DNA from: Ravibacter sp037191015
GTDB lineage: Bacteria; Bacteroidota; Bacteroidia; Cytophagales; Spirosomataceae
Assembly: GCA_037191015.1 (NCBI GenBank)
Contig: JBBCKD010000014.1
Span: forward strand, 1-64,000
DNA: 64,000 nucleotides
Direction: 5' to 3'
The notes beneath the pieces are model-generated. The model was not told where the DNA came from, ran no database searches, and saw nothing but the letters and a program-made list of their open reading frames with translations. Shown piece by piece: positions 35,312 to 44,739 of this stretch (position 1 is the first letter of the stretch; each line of letters opens with the position of its first letter). The position numbers were made by a program, and so were the translations under genes.

Positions 35312-36082
35312 ATGAGGACCAAGAAGGATATCGTTGAAAACTGGCTGCCCAGGTACACCGGCACTCCGCTCAGCGGGTTCGGAGAATATATTCTCCTTAC
35401 AAACTTCATTAACTACGTTTCATTGTTTTCCGAAAAGTTCGGAGTGGAAATCAGGGGCATCGGCCGGGCCATGCAGACTGCTACTGCAAACAACATAACC
35501 ATTATCAACTTCGGGATGGGAAGCCCGATGGCCGCCACCATCATGGACCTCCTTTCTTCCATAGCTCCGAAGGCGGTCCTGTTCCTTGGAAAATGCGGCG
35601 GGCTGAAAAAGACACAGATCGGCGACCTCATTCTTCCCATAGCCGCCATAAGAGGCGAAGGGACAAGCGACGACTACATGCCCCCGGAAATCCCCGCCCT
35701 CCCCTCTTTCCGCCTCCAGAGGGCGGTTTCTTCCACCATCATAAAGCATGAGCTGGACTACTGGACCGGTACCTGCTACACCACCAACAGGAGGATCTGG
35801 GAGCATGACGAAGAATTCAGGAATTACCTCCGGGAAATACGCGCTTTGGCTATAGACATGGAAACGGCTACCATTTTCATTGCCGGCTTTGCCAACGCGA
35901 TCCCGCACGGCGCCCTCCTGCTCGTTTCAGACAATCCCTTAGTCCCCGAAGGGGTTAAAACAGAAGCAAGCGACGAGAGAGTCACCCACCTTTATGTCAA
36001 CCGGCATCTCCAGATCGGTATCGATGCGCTGACTGAACTGGCGGTTTCGGGAGAATCGGTCAAGCACCTCAGGTTTGAGTAA
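35312..36082 (+). CDS. amn: AMP nucleosidase
   Basis: A 256-residue nucleoside-phosphorylase-fold enzyme that cleaves AMP to adenine and ribose-5-phosphate. The short Bacteroidota form lacks the long N-terminal domain of the E. coli enzyme. Family features are LFLGKCGGLKKTQIGDLILP and the acidic site IDMETATIFIAGFANAIP near residues 190-206, followed by LLLVSDNPL. It is divergent from the HsdR-N gene and convergent with the ceramidase-like gene. Confidence 0.92.
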   Translation: MRTKKDIVENWLPRYTGTPLSGFGEYILLTNFINYVSLFSEKFGVEIRGIGRAMQTATANNITIINFGMGSPMAATIMDLLSSIAPKAVLFLGKCGGLKKTQIGDLILPIAAIRGEGTSDDYMPPEIPALPSFRLQRAVSSTIIKHELDYWTGTCYTTNRRIWEHDEEFRNYLREIRALAIDMETATIFIAGFANAIPHGALLLVSDNPLVPEGVKTEASDERVTHLYVNRHLQIGIDALTELAVSGESVKHLRFE

Positions 36083-36123
36083 GTAACGGAAGGAGGTTAG
36101 GAAAAGCCGTAGAACTGACAGGA

Positions 36124-37707
36124 TTACAGGTCTTCCAGTAATTCCGCTACGTTCCTGTAAATGACCGGCGCTGTTTCCGGTCCCAGGGAATTAACCTCGC
36201 CATACGGGCCTTTATCCCGGCCATAGGTATAAGGAGCTCGCGTATCCCACTGGCTTTTCGGTATGATATAGCCCACCTCATCGTTAGACAAGCCTACAAA
36301 GAATTTATACCTGTGCTTCACGAGCTCGCGTATAGAGGGAGTTTCTACAGGCTGTAGCCCGAAGTCTCCGCCGTCAGGAGCTTCCACCCCACCGTTCAGG
36401 ATCTCAGGATACAGCTCACCGGGCACATGCACAAATGCGGCAGGCCCCAGCGACCACACCGCCACTTCCGAGCGCAAATGCTTACGCTTCACATAACCTC
36501 TTCTGAAAATTCCCAGAAAGCCGGCCAGCCTGAATAGCTTGTTCTCGACCTTCAAAGCGATCGTCCTGGCACGCACGCCTATCGCAGCCGAATCCACGGT
36601 CTCGACGGCGTCCGAGCGGAGGGCTTTTAAGGAGATCAGCGCCAGCGCCATCCCCTGTGCTTCGGCTTTCCCGAAAGTGGCGCCGGTTAAAATTTTCTGC
36701 GAAAGGGGATGATAGATGGTATCCGGCGGACGCGTCGTCATAAGCCCGCCTACAGCACCGTTTGCAAACAGCGCGACACCTCCCGTTCCTTCCTCGACCA
36801 GGCTGTCTCCCTCGTAAACACCCTCCTCCAGGTATTTACGGTAGTAATGCGGGAAGTCGGAAGTAAGCATTACGTTGCCCGACCACAGCGTTTCAGGATG
36901 ATTGCCCCAATTCAGAAGCGTGCCGATTGTTTTTCCAGTTTCCAGGTCGACCGCCTGCATGAGGCGTATGCCCGCATCCAGTACCCGCGGCGGCCTGGAG
37001 TCTCCCACCAGTGGAATGGCTGCGGAAAGATCCTCCGCAAACTTCAGCCTGGCAGGACGTGCCGACTGGTAGGCTTCCTCTACCGCAGCTACGATCTGGT
37101 TCGTTACCGTCTCCAGGTACCGGTCGTCCGTTCCGCGCTTCAAAGGACCGGATCCCCACATCCCCATCAGGTCGGGAGAAGAATGTACATGCGTGCTTGC
37201 GATAATGACATAATCCAGTCCCAGGGACGCTTTAATTTTCTTCCGGGCGGTTACCACGTCGTCATGACCGAAGCCCATCATATCTATTACGCAGAGCGCC
37301 AGCTTGTGCCTTCCGTCGTCCACTACCATAGCCCGGGCCCAGAGCGGGTCGTTCACCCCGTTGGCCGGTCTTCCCTGGTGAAATCCTGCCATCCAGACGG
37401 CATCGAATTTACCGTTTCCGTTCAGGTCGTTAAAAGAGTCTCCGTCTTTCCGGTTGTACTTCGAATCTCCGTTGGCATCATTCCAGGTATCGAATCCCTC
37501 CGGCGTAATGTCTTTCTTTGAAAAACCGATCCGCACGGATCCGGGCGTACCGGCTTTGATGCTCAGATCGATCTCGTAGCCGGGGTGCCGGTCTTTCAGC
37601 TGGCTATACGCGTACAGCAGGCCTATGAGAAGAATAACAACTAAACCGATACCGGTTCTGATCAGTATTTTTTTCACACAAATCGAATTTACATGTGGCG
37701 CAGGCAT
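36124..37707 (-). CDS. Neutral/alkaline ceramidase-like membrane-anchored protein
   Basis: A protein of about 527 residues with one N-terminal membrane segment (ILIRTGIGLVVILLIGLLYA) and a neutral-ceramidase N-terminal-type domain. Possible zinc ligands are in IASTHVHSSPDLMG and LLNWGNHPETL. True ceramidases release fatty acid from ceramide; sphingolipids do occur in Bacteroidota, but homologues act on other amides too. Starts are ATG 37707 or GTG 37677 (VKKILIRTG). It lies 44 bases after the amidohydrolase gene, probably in one operon. Confidence 0.8.
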   Translation of the reverse strand: MPAPHVNSICVKKILIRTGIGLVVILLIGLLYAYSQLKDRHPGYEIDLSIKAGTPGSVRIGFSKKDITPEGFDTWNDANGDSKYNRKDGDSFNDLNGNGKFDAVWMAGFHQGRPANGVNDPLWARAMVVDDGRHKLALCVIDMMGFGHDDVVTARKKIKASLGLDYVIIASTHVHSSPDLMGMWGSGPLKRGTDDRYLETVTNQIVAAVEEAYQSARPARLKFAEDLSAAIPLVGDSRPPRVLDAGIRLMQAVDLETGKTIGTLLNWGNHPETLWSGNVMLTSDFPHYYRKYLEEGVYEGDSLVEEGTGGVALFANGAVGGLMTTRPPDTIYHPLSQKILTGATFGKAEAQGMALALISLKALRSDAVETVDSAAIGVRARTIALKVENKLFRLAGFLGIFRRGYVKRKHLRSEVAVWSLGPAAFVHVPGELYPEILNGGVEAPDGGDFGLQPVETPSIRELVKHRYKFFVGLSNDEVGYIIPKSQWDTRAPYTYGRDKGPYGEVNSLGPETAPVIYRNVAELLEDL

Positions 37708-37751
37708 TGTACCCACCGGGTAAACTACTGCGCGCCGACTTCACAGTACTC

Positions 37752-39104
37752 CTATTTCTCCAGTTTTTTTAGCTCCCCGGTAATAAATTCTTTTGAGAGC
37801 AGGTTGGTACCGATCATCACTGCTTCTATCCTGCGGGTGTTGGAAATGTTCTCGAGCGGGTTTCCGGCCAGCAGCACAAGGTCCGAATCAAAGCCTTTCC
37901 TCACAGCTCCCGAATCTTTCTTTCCCAGGAACTTCGCCACGTTGACAGTACCGGTACGGAGCGCCTCATAGGGTGTGAGACCTGCATCTGTAAGATATTT
38001 CAGCTCGTGGTGGATCGAAAAGCCGGGTACGTTCAGTATCTGGGGAGCATCGGAGCCCAGCAGCAGGTTGACTCCCCCTTTCTGGCATGCCAGCAGCAGC
38101 CGGTGCCTCAGGTCTACAAAGGCTTTCGCATGGGCAACATTGAAACCGGGCTCGTTATTGAAGTTCCGCTTTACCTGGAGCCATCTTTCACGCTCTTTGG
38201 GTTCCATATATTTCAAATCCGGATCTTTCTCAAATTTCTCCACTCCTTCCGGAGCGAGCCATCTCTCGGCGAGCGCTTCCGTCGGCACCACCGAGATATT
38301 GTTGTCTTTCAGCGCTTTCATAAGGCCCGGAATCTTCGAACGGTCGGCTTTATAAGCTATCCTCGTGCCGAAAAGTCCTGTTTCCTGGGCCGCCATCGTA
38401 TCGATCCCCGGAGTAAGCGCCTCTATAAACCCGTCGAGATGATCGATCGTAGCATAATCTGCATCTATAGCCGCCCAAACGCCCACGTTAAAGGAAACGT
38501 GCCCCGCGATGGGGATACCCACCTCCTTAGCGGTCCGGGCTATACCCGGGAAAGTCGCCTTCGTAAGCCCGGGATGCAGCTTAAGAAAGTCATAGCCTGC
38601 CTTCTTCTGCTCCCGTACCATCTCGATACCCCGCTCGGGGCTCCTGACGCTCTGCCCACTGAAAGAAGGGCCCGACGTGATGAAATGAGGGCCCAGGATC
38701 TCGCCCGATCTTATTTTATCCCTCAGCTCGAGATGCTTCGGGCTGCCGAGCATTCCCCGTATGTTGGTGATCCCGTTGGCAAGGTAAAGCATCAATACCT
38801 CTTTCATAGGAGCCAGGTCTTCCACCTGCGGCACATGCGCGTGCATTTCGCTCCAGCCTGGCAGCAGGTACTTCCCCTTCCCGTCTATCACAGTTGCCCC
38901 CGCGGGTATTTTTATCCTGGCCGCAGGCCCCATATCCGTGATCTTCCCATTTTTTACCACCACATGATAATCCCGTAAAACTTCTTCCCTATCCATCGGG
39001 ACTACGTTTACCGACGAAAAAACCACGGCCTTATCTTTATAGACGCTCAATCCCTGGCCACATACATTGGCCGAAACAAGCAGGAAAAACAAAAAACGAT
39101 TCAT
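37752..39104 (-). CDS. Secreted amidohydrolase family protein
   Basis: A 450-residue metal-dependent amidohydrolase with a signal peptide (NRFLFFLLVSANVCGQG). Metal and catalytic residues are visible in LPGWSEMHAHVPQ (HxH), KLHPG (Lys), PIAGHVSFNVG (His), TIDHLDG (His) and LLLGSDAPQI (Asp). The family includes imidazolonepropionase-like and prolidase-like enzymes acting on cyclic amides and peptides. Pairing with the ceramidase-like gene suggests a two-enzyme hydrolytic function in the periplasm, substrate unknown. Confidence 0.87.
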   Translation of the reverse strand: MNRFLFFLLVSANVCGQGLSVYKDKAVVFSSVNVVPMDREEVLRDYHVVVKNGKITDMGPAARIKIPAGATVIDGKGKYLLPGWSEMHAHVPQVEDLAPMKEVLMLYLANGITNIRGMLGSPKHLELRDKIRSGEILGPHFITSGPSFSGQSVRSPERGIEMVREQKKAGYDFLKLHPGLTKATFPGIARTAKEVGIPIAGHVSFNVGVWAAIDADYATIDHLDGFIEALTPGIDTMAAQETGLFGTRIAYKADRSKIPGLMKALKDNNISVVPTEALAERWLAPEGVEKFEKDPDLKYMEPKERERWLQVKRNFNNEPGFNVAHAKAFVDLRHRLLLACQKGGVNLLLGSDAPQILNVPGFSIHHELKYLTDAGLTPYEALRTGTVNVAKFLGKKDSGAVRKGFDSDLVLLAGNPLENISNTRRIEAVMIGTNLLSKEFITGELKKLEK

Positions 39105-39187
39105 GGCTGACTGGTTTAAATGATCAGAAAAAGGGCAAAAAACAACATACCTTTCATCTCCGAAAAGACAAAAGGCATGTATTTCTA

Positions 39188-39223
39188 CCCGGATGGAATC
39201 CCAGATGGAATCCCGGATGGAAC
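39188..39223. repeat. Three tandem 12-base units
   Basis: CCCGGATGGAAT, CCCAGATGGAAT and CCCGGATGGAAC follow each other exactly. The array lies 17 bases past the pgi stop, between pgi and the upstream end of the amidohydrolase gene. Variation in copy number is possible; function unknown. Confidence 0.75.
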
Positions 39224-39240
39224 CCTATCGAAACGTCGTG

Positions 39241-40890
39241 CTATCTCCAGCGCTTGTACTGGTTGATCAGCCCGTTGGTCGATACGTCATGCGAAGAAAC
39301 AGGCGCATCGCTCTTTAATTCCGGGTAAATCTTATTGGCCAGTTGCTTGCCCAGCTCGACTCCCCATTGGTCAAAGCTGAAGATATTCCAGATCACACCC
39401 TGTACGAATATCTTATGCTCATAGAGCGCGATCAGCGTACCCAGGGTCCTGGGCGTTATTTTCTTAACAAGGAAAGAATTGGTAGGGCGGTTTCCTTCGA
39501 AAACCTTAAACGGTACCAGAAAGTCGATCTCTTCCTTCGATTTCCCCGAGCCGCTCAGCTCAGCGCGCACTTCCCCGGCGGTTTTCCCGTTCATAAGCGC
39601 CTCTGTCTGGGCGAAGAAGTTGGACAGGAGCATCTGGTGATGCTCTCCTACCGGGTTGTGACTGACAGCCGGAGCGATGAAATCGGCGGGTATCAGCTTT
39701 GTTCCCTGGTGGATAAGCTGGTAAAATGCGTGCTGACCGTTGGTGCCGGGCTCGCCCCAGATCACAGGTCCAGTCTGGTAATCCACGGGCTTGCCGTCTC
39801 TCCCTACATATTTACCGTTGCTTTCCATATCACCCTGCTGGAAATAGGCGGCAAAACGATGCATGTATTGATCATAAGGCAGGATGGCATGCGACTGGGC
39901 GCCGAAGAAATTATTATACCAAACCCCCAGCATACCCAGGATAACCGGGATATTTTTGTCAAAACGCGTGTTCCTGAAATGCTCGTCGGCGTCATGGGCG
40001 CCTGCCAGCAACTGCTCAAAATTCGAAAATCCGATATAGATCGCTATCGACAACCCGATGGCCGACCACAACGAATACCTTCCTCCTACCCAATCCCAGA
40101 AGCCGAACATATTGGCGGTATCGATACCGAATCTGGCAACCTCTTCCCGGTTGGTCGACAGGGCTGCAAAATGTTTTTTGATCGCCTCGGTATCGCCGGC
40201 TGCGTCGAGGAACCATTTCCTTGCCGTATGGGCATTGGCCATTGTTTCCTGTGTCGTGAAAGTCTTGGAAGCGATCAGGAACAGCGTCGTTTCAGGATTC
40301 AGCCGCTTGAGGGTCTCCACGATATGCGTGCCGTCCACATTCGAAACAAAATGGACGTTCAGTCCTTTTTTTGCATAGGGCTTCAGGGCTTCGGTAACCA
40401 TTACCGGGCCCAGGTCGCTTCCCCCGATCCCGATGTTCACCACGTCGGTAATAGCCTTGCCCGAATAGCCTTTCCACTCCCCGCTCCTTATCTTTCCCGA
40501 AAATTCCTTCATTCTTTCCAGCACACGATTCACCTCGGGCATTACATCTTTCCCGTCGGAAAGAATGGGGGTATTTGCCCTGTTCCGGAGCGCTATGTGC
40601 AATACTGACCGGTCTTCGGTAGCATTGATCTTATCACCGGTAAACATTTTTTCAATCGCATCTGCAAGTCCTGCTTCCTCGGCCAGTTGTATAAGATAGC
40701 TCCTTGTACGCCCGTTGATACGGTTTTTGGAATAGTCGAGCAATATGTCTCCGAAGCGGATCGAAAACTTTTTAAAGCGGTTCGGATCTTCGGCGAACAA
40801 GTCCTTCAGATGTTGTCGGGCTATCGTTTTATGGTGCGTTTTCAGTTTTTTAAACGCAGCGGTCTGATCGAACGGGATGGACTGGAGCAT
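39241..40890 (-). CDS. pgi: Glucose-6-phosphate isomerase
   Basis: A 549-residue Pgi, interconverting glucose-6-phosphate and fructose-6-phosphate. Conserved blocks are GIGGSDLGPVMVTEAL, FVSNVDGTHI, ASKTFTTQET, the catalytic Glu region QQGDMESNGKYV and the C-terminal IWNIFSFDQWGVELGK. The frame extends to 40944, but the ATG at 40890 (MLQSIPFDQTAAF) fits the family and lies downstream of a -7 element at 40924-40931. It is divergent from alaS. Confidence 0.97.
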   Translation of the reverse strand: MLQSIPFDQTAAFKKLKTHHKTIARQHLKDLFAEDPNRFKKFSIRFGDILLDYSKNRINGRTRSYLIQLAEEAGLADAIEKMFTGDKINATEDRSVLHIALRNRANTPILSDGKDVMPEVNRVLERMKEFSGKIRSGEWKGYSGKAITDVVNIGIGGSDLGPVMVTEALKPYAKKGLNVHFVSNVDGTHIVETLKRLNPETTLFLIASKTFTTQETMANAHTARKWFLDAAGDTEAIKKHFAALSTNREEVARFGIDTANMFGFWDWVGGRYSLWSAIGLSIAIYIGFSNFEQLLAGAHDADEHFRNTRFDKNIPVILGMLGVWYNNFFGAQSHAILPYDQYMHRFAAYFQQGDMESNGKYVGRDGKPVDYQTGPVIWGEPGTNGQHAFYQLIHQGTKLIPADFIAPAVSHNPVGEHHQMLLSNFFAQTEALMNGKTAGEVRAELSGSGKSKEEIDFLVPFKVFEGNRPTNSFLVKKITPRTLGTLIALYEHKIFVQGVIWNIFSFDQWGVELGKQLANKIYPELKSDAPVSSHDVSTNGLINQYKRWR

Positions 40891-40923
40891 GATTATAATG
40901 TTATACGTTATTAGTACCAGACG

Positions 40924-40931
40924 CAAATCTA
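40924..40931 (-). promoter_or_regulatory. Candidate -7 element of pgi
   Basis: TAGATTTG on the minus strand, 33 bases before the pgi ATG at 40890. No clear -33 TTG. It supports the shorter pgi start because the longer frame would begin upstream of it. Confidence 0.45.
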
Positions 40932-40949
40932 TGTTATATTCCATGAAAT

Positions 40950-40979
40950 AGCTATCAGAAATCAGCTTTCAGCTACCAG
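40950..40979. repeat. Short direct repeats AGCTNYCAG in pgi-alaS interval
   Basis: AGCTATCAG (40950), AGCTTTCAG (40964) and AGCTACCAG (40971) lie close together, followed by related CAGGCT/CAGCCG pieces to about 41010. They resemble the small-unit intergenic repeats seen elsewhere in the window. Confidence 0.45.
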
Positions 40980-41036
40980 AAACAGGCTATCGGCAGGCTG
41001 CTGACAGCCGACGGCCCCTACATGAAATATTATCAC

Positions 41037-41044
41037 TAAATTTG
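41037..41044 (+). promoter_or_regulatory. Candidate -7 element of alaS
   Basis: TAAATTTG matches TAnnTTTG and lies 70 bases before the alaS ATG. A -33 TTG is not evident at normal spacing. Confidence 0.45.
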
Positions 41045-41114
41045 CGCCCGTTACAAAAAAGGCGTTAACGGAAAGCATACGCCTGGTTTAAACAGTTTAC
41101 CATTACCGGATTAT

Positions 41115-43799
41115 ATGACATCCCAACAGATACGGCAGACATTTCTCGATTTTTTCCGTGAAAAATCGCACCTGATAGTTCCTTCGGCGCCCCTGGTAGC
41201 CAAGAATGATCCTACACTCATGTTCAATAACTCGGGGATGGCCCAGTTCAAGGATTTTTTCCTTGGCAACGGAACACCTCCCGCCAGAAGGATCGCCGAC
41301 ACGCAGAAATGTCTCCGCGTCTCCGGGAAACATAACGACCTGGAAGATGTCGGGTTCGATACCTATCATCATACGATGTTCGAGATGCTGGGGAACTGGT
41401 CGTTCGGCGATTACTTCAAGAAAGAAGCGATCCGATGGGCCTGGGAGCTGCTGACAGAAGTCTACGGGCTGCCGAAAGAACGGCTTTACGTTTCGGTATT
41501 CGGAGGAGATGAAAAAGACGGGACGCCTTTCGACCAGGAAGCATGGGATCTATGGAAAGACATTACCGGCGAAGAGCGTATCGTTCTCGGCAACAAGAAG
41601 GACAACTTCTGGGAGATGGGCGATACCGGCCCCTGCGGCCCGTGTTCCGAGATCCATATCGATCTCCGGCCGCAGGCGGAAGTAGACGCTCTCGGCGGTA
41701 AGTTTCTGGTCAACCAGGACCACCCACAGGTAGTGGAAATATGGAACCTGGTCTTCATGCAGTTCGAAAGAAAAGCCGACGGAAGCCTCATTCCCCTGCC
41801 GGCCAGGCATGTGGATACCGGGATGGGATTTGAAAGGCTTTGTATGGCTATCCAGGGCAAAAAATCGAATTATGACACCGACGTATTCCGGCCCACCATC
41901 CAGATCCTGGAAGCACTTTCCGACAAAAGATATATTTCCGAATTCGAGAATCCCGGTCTGCCCATATCCCCTGAGCAAAACAGGGTCAATGTAGCGCTCC
42001 GGGTCATTGCAGATCATATCCGCGCCGTATCTTTTGCCATTGCCGATGGGCAGCTGCCCGGTAATGCCAAAGCAGGCTATGTGATCCGTCGCATCCTGCG
42101 CCGGGCCGTACGATACGGTTATTCCTATCTGGGCCTTCAGGAACCTTTCTTCCATAAGCTCGTCTTTCCGTTGGCCGACCAGTTCGAAAGCGTTTTTCCC
42201 GGTTTGTACGGGCAAAGGGATTTCGTCCGCAACGTGATCCTCGAGGAAGAAAAAAGCTTCCTGCGGACGCTGGAAGCCGGACTGAAAAGGCTCGACGTCA
42301 TTATGACCCAGCTTGCAGCGGCAGGTGGCGATACCATCGCCGGAGACGAGGCATTCGAACTGAGCGATACATTCGGGTTCCCGGTTGACCTTACCGCTCT
42401 GATAGCCAGGGAAAAAGGACTCAAAATTGACCATAACGGGTACGAGCTGGCGCTGGCGGGGCAAAAGAAGCGTTCGCGGCAGGATGCAGCCAAAGAGGCC
42501 ACCGACTGGATCGAGCTGAAAGACTCGGAAGCGACCGAATTTACAGGATATGATTCCCTGGAATCGGAAGCCCGGGTACTGAAATATCGCCGGGTCAGGA
42601 CCAAAACCGGTTCGGAATACCACATAGTGCTCGACCGCACTCCTTTTTATGCCGAAATGGGAGGGCAGGCAGGAGACCGGGGGACATTAACCGTATCAGG
42701 CGGAAATTACGACGGCGGGGTTATCGACATCATCGATACGAAAAAGGAGAACGACCTGTTTCTCCATATATCGGAGGATGAAAACATCGGGGAAATGCTG
42801 GACCAGGCGGCAGGCGTGACAGCGAAGGTCGACGCAGAGCGCCGCACCGGTATCGAGGCCAATCATACGGCCACACACCTGATGCTCGCTGCCATGCGCA
42901 GTGTGCTGGGCGCTCACGTGACCCAGAAAGGATCCTACCTTGACGACAAGGTGCTGCGGTTTGACTTCTCGCATTTTGCAAAAGTAACGGCGGAGGAACT
43001 GGAGCAGATAGAAGATATCGTGAACCGTAAGATCCGGGAGAACATCCTCCTGGATGAAAAAAGAAACGTACCGATCCAGCAGGCGCTGGAGGCAGGGGCG
43101 ACCGCTACCTTCGGGGAAAAGTACGGAGACTTTGTAAGGGTGATCACTTTCGGGCCGGGCTTCTCTGTTGAGCTCTGCGGCGGGACCCACGTTCCGGCTA
43201 CCGGGAAGATCGGTCTTTTCAGGTTCACTTCCGAGGGCTCGGTATCTGCCGGTATCAGGCGTGTGGAAGCCGTAACCGGCGAGGGCGCCCTCCTTCTTGC
43301 CAGAGAGCAGGATCATACGCTTTCTGCCCTGAAAGAGCTCCTGAGAAACCCGTCCGATCTGTTGAAACAGGCGCAATCCCTGCTCGACGAACGATCAGCT
43401 CTTCTGAAGAAAGTAGAAGCGCTCGAAAACGAGAAGCTGCAGCAATTCAAAAAACATCTTATCGAAGGGGCAGAGGACAACGGCAGCTTCCGGCTGATCG
43501 TGAGCAGGGTCGAAGTACCGAACCCGGATGCGCTTAAAAAGCTCTCGTACGAACTCAGGGATGAGGTGCCCGATCTTATCGCGGTTCTCGGAGCTGAGAT
43601 AGAGGGCAAACCTTTCCTGTCGGTTTATATTGCAGAAAACCTGGTGAAGGAGGCCGGTCTGCATGCGGGCAATATCGTAAAGGAGCTCGCCAAAGAAATC
43701 AGGGGCGGCGGCGGCGGACAGCCTTTCTTCGCTACCGCAGGCGGCTCTGATCCAGAGGGATTGGACCGCGCGCTCTCAAAAGGGCGGAAATCGTTCTAG
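41115..43799 (+). CDS. alaS: Alanyl-tRNA synthetase
   Basis: An 894-residue class II synthetase that charges tRNA-Ala. Blocks in order are the aminoacylation core (LMFNNSGMAQFKDFFLG, GNWSFGDYFKKEA), the editing domain with HxxxH in NHTATHLMLAAM and CGGTH in VELCGGTHVP, and the C-terminal DHHA1-like end with RGGGGGQPFFATAGG. The length is normal and the editing residues are intact. The metallophosphoesterase gene follows after 52 bases. Confidence 0.98.
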   Translation: MTSQQIRQTFLDFFREKSHLIVPSAPLVAKNDPTLMFNNSGMAQFKDFFLGNGTPPARRIADTQKCLRVSGKHNDLEDVGFDTYHHTMFEMLGNWSFGDYFKKEAIRWAWELLTEVYGLPKERLYVSVFGGDEKDGTPFDQEAWDLWKDITGEERIVLGNKKDNFWEMGDTGPCGPCSEIHIDLRPQAEVDALGGKFLVNQDHPQVVEIWNLVFMQFERKADGSLIPLPARHVDTGMGFERLCMAIQGKKSNYDTDVFRPTIQILEALSDKRYISEFENPGLPISPEQNRVNVALRVIADHIRAVSFAIADGQLPGNAKAGYVIRRILRRAVRYGYSYLGLQEPFFHKLVFPLADQFESVFPGLYGQRDFVRNVILEEEKSFLRTLEAGLKRLDVIMTQLAAAGGDTIAGDEAFELSDTFGFPVDLTALIAREKGLKIDHNGYELALAGQKKRSRQDAAKEATDWIELKDSEATEFTGYDSLESEARVLKYRRVRTKTGSEYHIVLDRTPFYAEMGGQAGDRGTLTVSGGNYDGGVIDIIDTKKENDLFLHISEDENIGEMLDQAAGVTAKVDAERRTGIEANHTATHLMLAAMRSVLGAHVTQKGSYLDDKVLRFDFSHFAKVTAEELEQIEDIVNRKIRENILLDEKRNVPIQQALEAGATATFGEKYGDFVRVITFGPGFSVELCGGTHVPATGKIGLFRFTSEGSVSAGIRRVEAVTGEGALLLAREQDHTLSALKELLRNPSDLLKQAQSLLDERSALLKKVEALENEKLQQFKKHLIEGAEDNGSFRLIVSRVEVPNPDALKKLSYELRDEVPDLIAVLGAEIEGKPFLSVYIAENLVKEAGLHAGNIVKELAKEIRGGGGGQPFFATAGGSDPEGLDRALSKGRKSF

Positions 43800-43851
43800 G
43801 AGTTTTATCGAAAATGAAATAATGATTTTCTGGGGCCACGAATGCACGACT

Positions 43852-44739
43852 ATGAATACAAATTTTAAAGCAAGAGTACTCTTTCTCTTTTTACTGGTTT
43901 CCGGCATACATTTTGCTGCCCGGGCCCAAAGTCCGGGTGAAAAATTCAGCTTTGTATTTCTGACCGACATCCACCTGAGGCCTGATTCCGTTGCCGCCAA
44001 TGCTTTTGATAAAGTAGTCGGGAAAGTAGGGGCAATAGACCCTGATTTTGTCCTCGTCGGCGGCGACCAGGTTTTTGATGTGATGAGGGGAAACCAGGCG
44101 AAGAGCGACACTTTGTTCAGCTACTACGCCCGGCAAAGCAAGCGCTTCGGCAAGCCTGTCTACAACTGTGTGGGCAACCACGAGCTGTTTGCTATTTATA
44201 AGGAAAGCCCGGAAAACAGCGATCATCCCGATTATAAAGACGGGATGTTCAGGCGCTACTTCGGCGACACCTATTATTCGTTTCATCATAAAGGATGGCA
44301 ATTCATTACGCTGAACGTACTTGACGTCGAAAATTTCAGGTACATCGGCAATGTGGACAAGGCACAGCTGGAATGGCTCAGGCAGGAACTGGCGCGGATA
44401 CCGAAAGAAACTCCGATTATCCTTACTGTACATATCCCCCTGGTCTCGTCTTTCCATGATATCTATCCACCCGCCGGCGGCTGGCCTTCAGGTCCTGCGG
44501 TCCGCAACCGAAATGAAGTGCTTGACTTGTTCAGGGGGCATCAGCTCAGGTTTGTGCTGCAAGGACACCTCCATTGGTTTGAAGACCTGAATATAGAAGG
44601 AAAAACGCGCTTTATCACCGGCGGTGCAGTGGCAGGGCGGCCTTCATGGAGAGGCTACCAGCATGGCCCCAGAGGGTTTTTGAAATTCAACATTTCGGGA
44701 GACCAGGCTTCTTACGAATTTATTGATTATGAAAAGTAA
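43852..44739 (+). CDS. Secreted metallophosphoesterase
   Basis: A 295-residue calcineurin-like phosphoesterase with a signal peptide ending about AARAQ. The metal-binding motifs are in order: FLTDIHLRPD (DxH), VGGDQVFD (GD), CVGNHELF (GNH), ILTVHIPLVS (H) and LQGHLHWFED (GHLH). The ATG at 43852 opens directly on the signal peptide; an upstream in-frame start at 43822 does not. The 3' end overlaps the next gene by 11 bases. The substrate is unknown. Confidence 0.92.
   Translation: MNTNFKARVLFLFLLVSGIHFAARAQSPGEKFSFVFLTDIHLRPDSVAANAFDKVVGKVGAIDPDFVLVGGDQVFDVMRGNQAKSDTLFSYYARQSKRFGKPVYNCVGNHELFAIYKESPENSDHPDYKDGMFRRYFGDTYYSFHHKGWQFITLNVLDVENFRYIGNVDKAQLEWLRQELARIPKETPIILTVHIPLVSSFHDIYPPAGGWPSGPAVRNRNEVLDLFRGHQLRFVLQGHLHWFEDLNIEGKTRFITGGAVAGRPSWRGYQHGPRGFLKFNISGDQASYEFIDYEK

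Noticed and set aside
875..39201. The 14-mer CCCGGATGGAATCC occurs both at 875-888 and in the tandem array at 39188.
   Set aside because: In 64 kb several chance 14-base matches are expected, and the flanks do not match.
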